Positions 13,312 through 13,313 of a stretch of DNA of 13,313 nucleotides are shown one piece after another. Source of the DNA: Candidatus Methanomethylicia archaeon (GTDB lineage Archaea > Thermoproteota > Methanomethylicia > CALHIW01); NCBI GenBank assembly GCA_938030905.1, contig CALHIW010000031.1, positions 1 through 13,313 of the forward strand. Reading direction: 5' to 3'. The first letter of the stretch is position 1, and each line of letters starts with the position of its first letter. The notes under the pieces are model-generated. The model saw nothing but the letters and a program-made list of their open reading frames with translations. It was not told the DNA's origin and made no database searches. Both the position numbers and the translations under genes were made by a program.

Positions 13312-13313
13312 GA

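Larger units (their letters stand above)
12800..13313. other. Mostly non-coding region after the KaiC-like gene
   Basis: 514 bases without a convincing gene. A short T run (12824-12828, in AGTATTTTTAC) may end the KaiC-like transcript. No tRNA, CRISPR repeat or C/D-box RNA pattern is visible. The only coding candidate is the 51-aa frame at 12997-13152, described separately. The last 70 bases hold short inverted repeats. Confidence 0.5.

Noticed and set aside
13190..13313. Possible start of a CRISPR array or leader
   Set aside because: The repeats are only 6-7 bases, partly inverted, and show no 24-37 base direct repeat with regular spacers.

Overview
The window reads as a piece of a low-GC archaeal chromosome, most likely from a thermophilic Crenarchaeota/Thermoproteota-type organism. 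The evidence is archaeal: an A-type ATP synthase (subunits I, C and K), a TrmI-type tRNA methyltransferase, a KaiC-like RecA-fold ATPase, a 56-aa ribbon-helix-helix regulator of the kind common in Crenarchaeota, TATA/BRE-like promoters and U-run ends, and remnants of archaeal IS6-like insertion sequences. I cannot name a genus from sequence alone.

Layout. (1) 1-5434: the tail of a respiratory complex I-like (Nuo/Fpo) operon on the + strand: nuoK (cut by the window start), nuoM, nuoL, nuoN. The genes are tightly packed or overlapping. (2) 5435-5651: a 217-bp gap holding two dyad-symmetric structures and the promoter of the next operon. (3) 5652-8521: A-type ATP synthase genes atpI, a 71-aa two-helix membrane protein resembling AtpZ, and atpC. 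(4) 8522-10386: no intact gene. It holds a 468-bp stretch of uncertain origin, then two decayed IS6-like elements placed end to end in opposite orientation: IS-a, 8990-9691, and IS-b, 9699-10378. IS-b still has 16/17-matching terminal inverted repeats and a perfect 8-bp target duplication, CTCTGAAT. (5) 10436-10744: atpK, the c-ring subunit, with its own TATA box only a few bases beyond the IS-b target duplication. (6) 10766-11530, - strand: trmI, convergent with atpK. (7) 11716-11886, - strand: a small RHH regulator whose promoter region carries two dyads that look like operators. (8) 12035-12799, + strand: a KaiC-like ATPase divergent from the RHH gene. (9) 12800-13313: mostly non-coding, with one doubtful 51-aa membrane ORF and a pair of short TCGTAT/ATACGA inverted repeats at the edge.

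How they work together. The Nuo subunits are the membrane, ion-translocating arm of a complex I-like machine. The ATP synthase subunits next door form the stator/rotor path (I and K) and the rotor-stalk coupler (C) that would use the resulting gradient. The energy genes thus sit side by side, with the ATP synthase part split by mobile DNA; the catalytic subunits (A, B, D, E, F) are not here. The remaining genes are a tRNA-modifying enzyme and a possible RHH/KaiC-like regulatory pair. I see no convincing new defence or secretion system. The points most worth following are the AtpZ-like protein inside an A-type ATPase cluster, the altered key charged residues in NuoN, the fossil IS pair, and the dyads between the RHH and KaiC-like genes.
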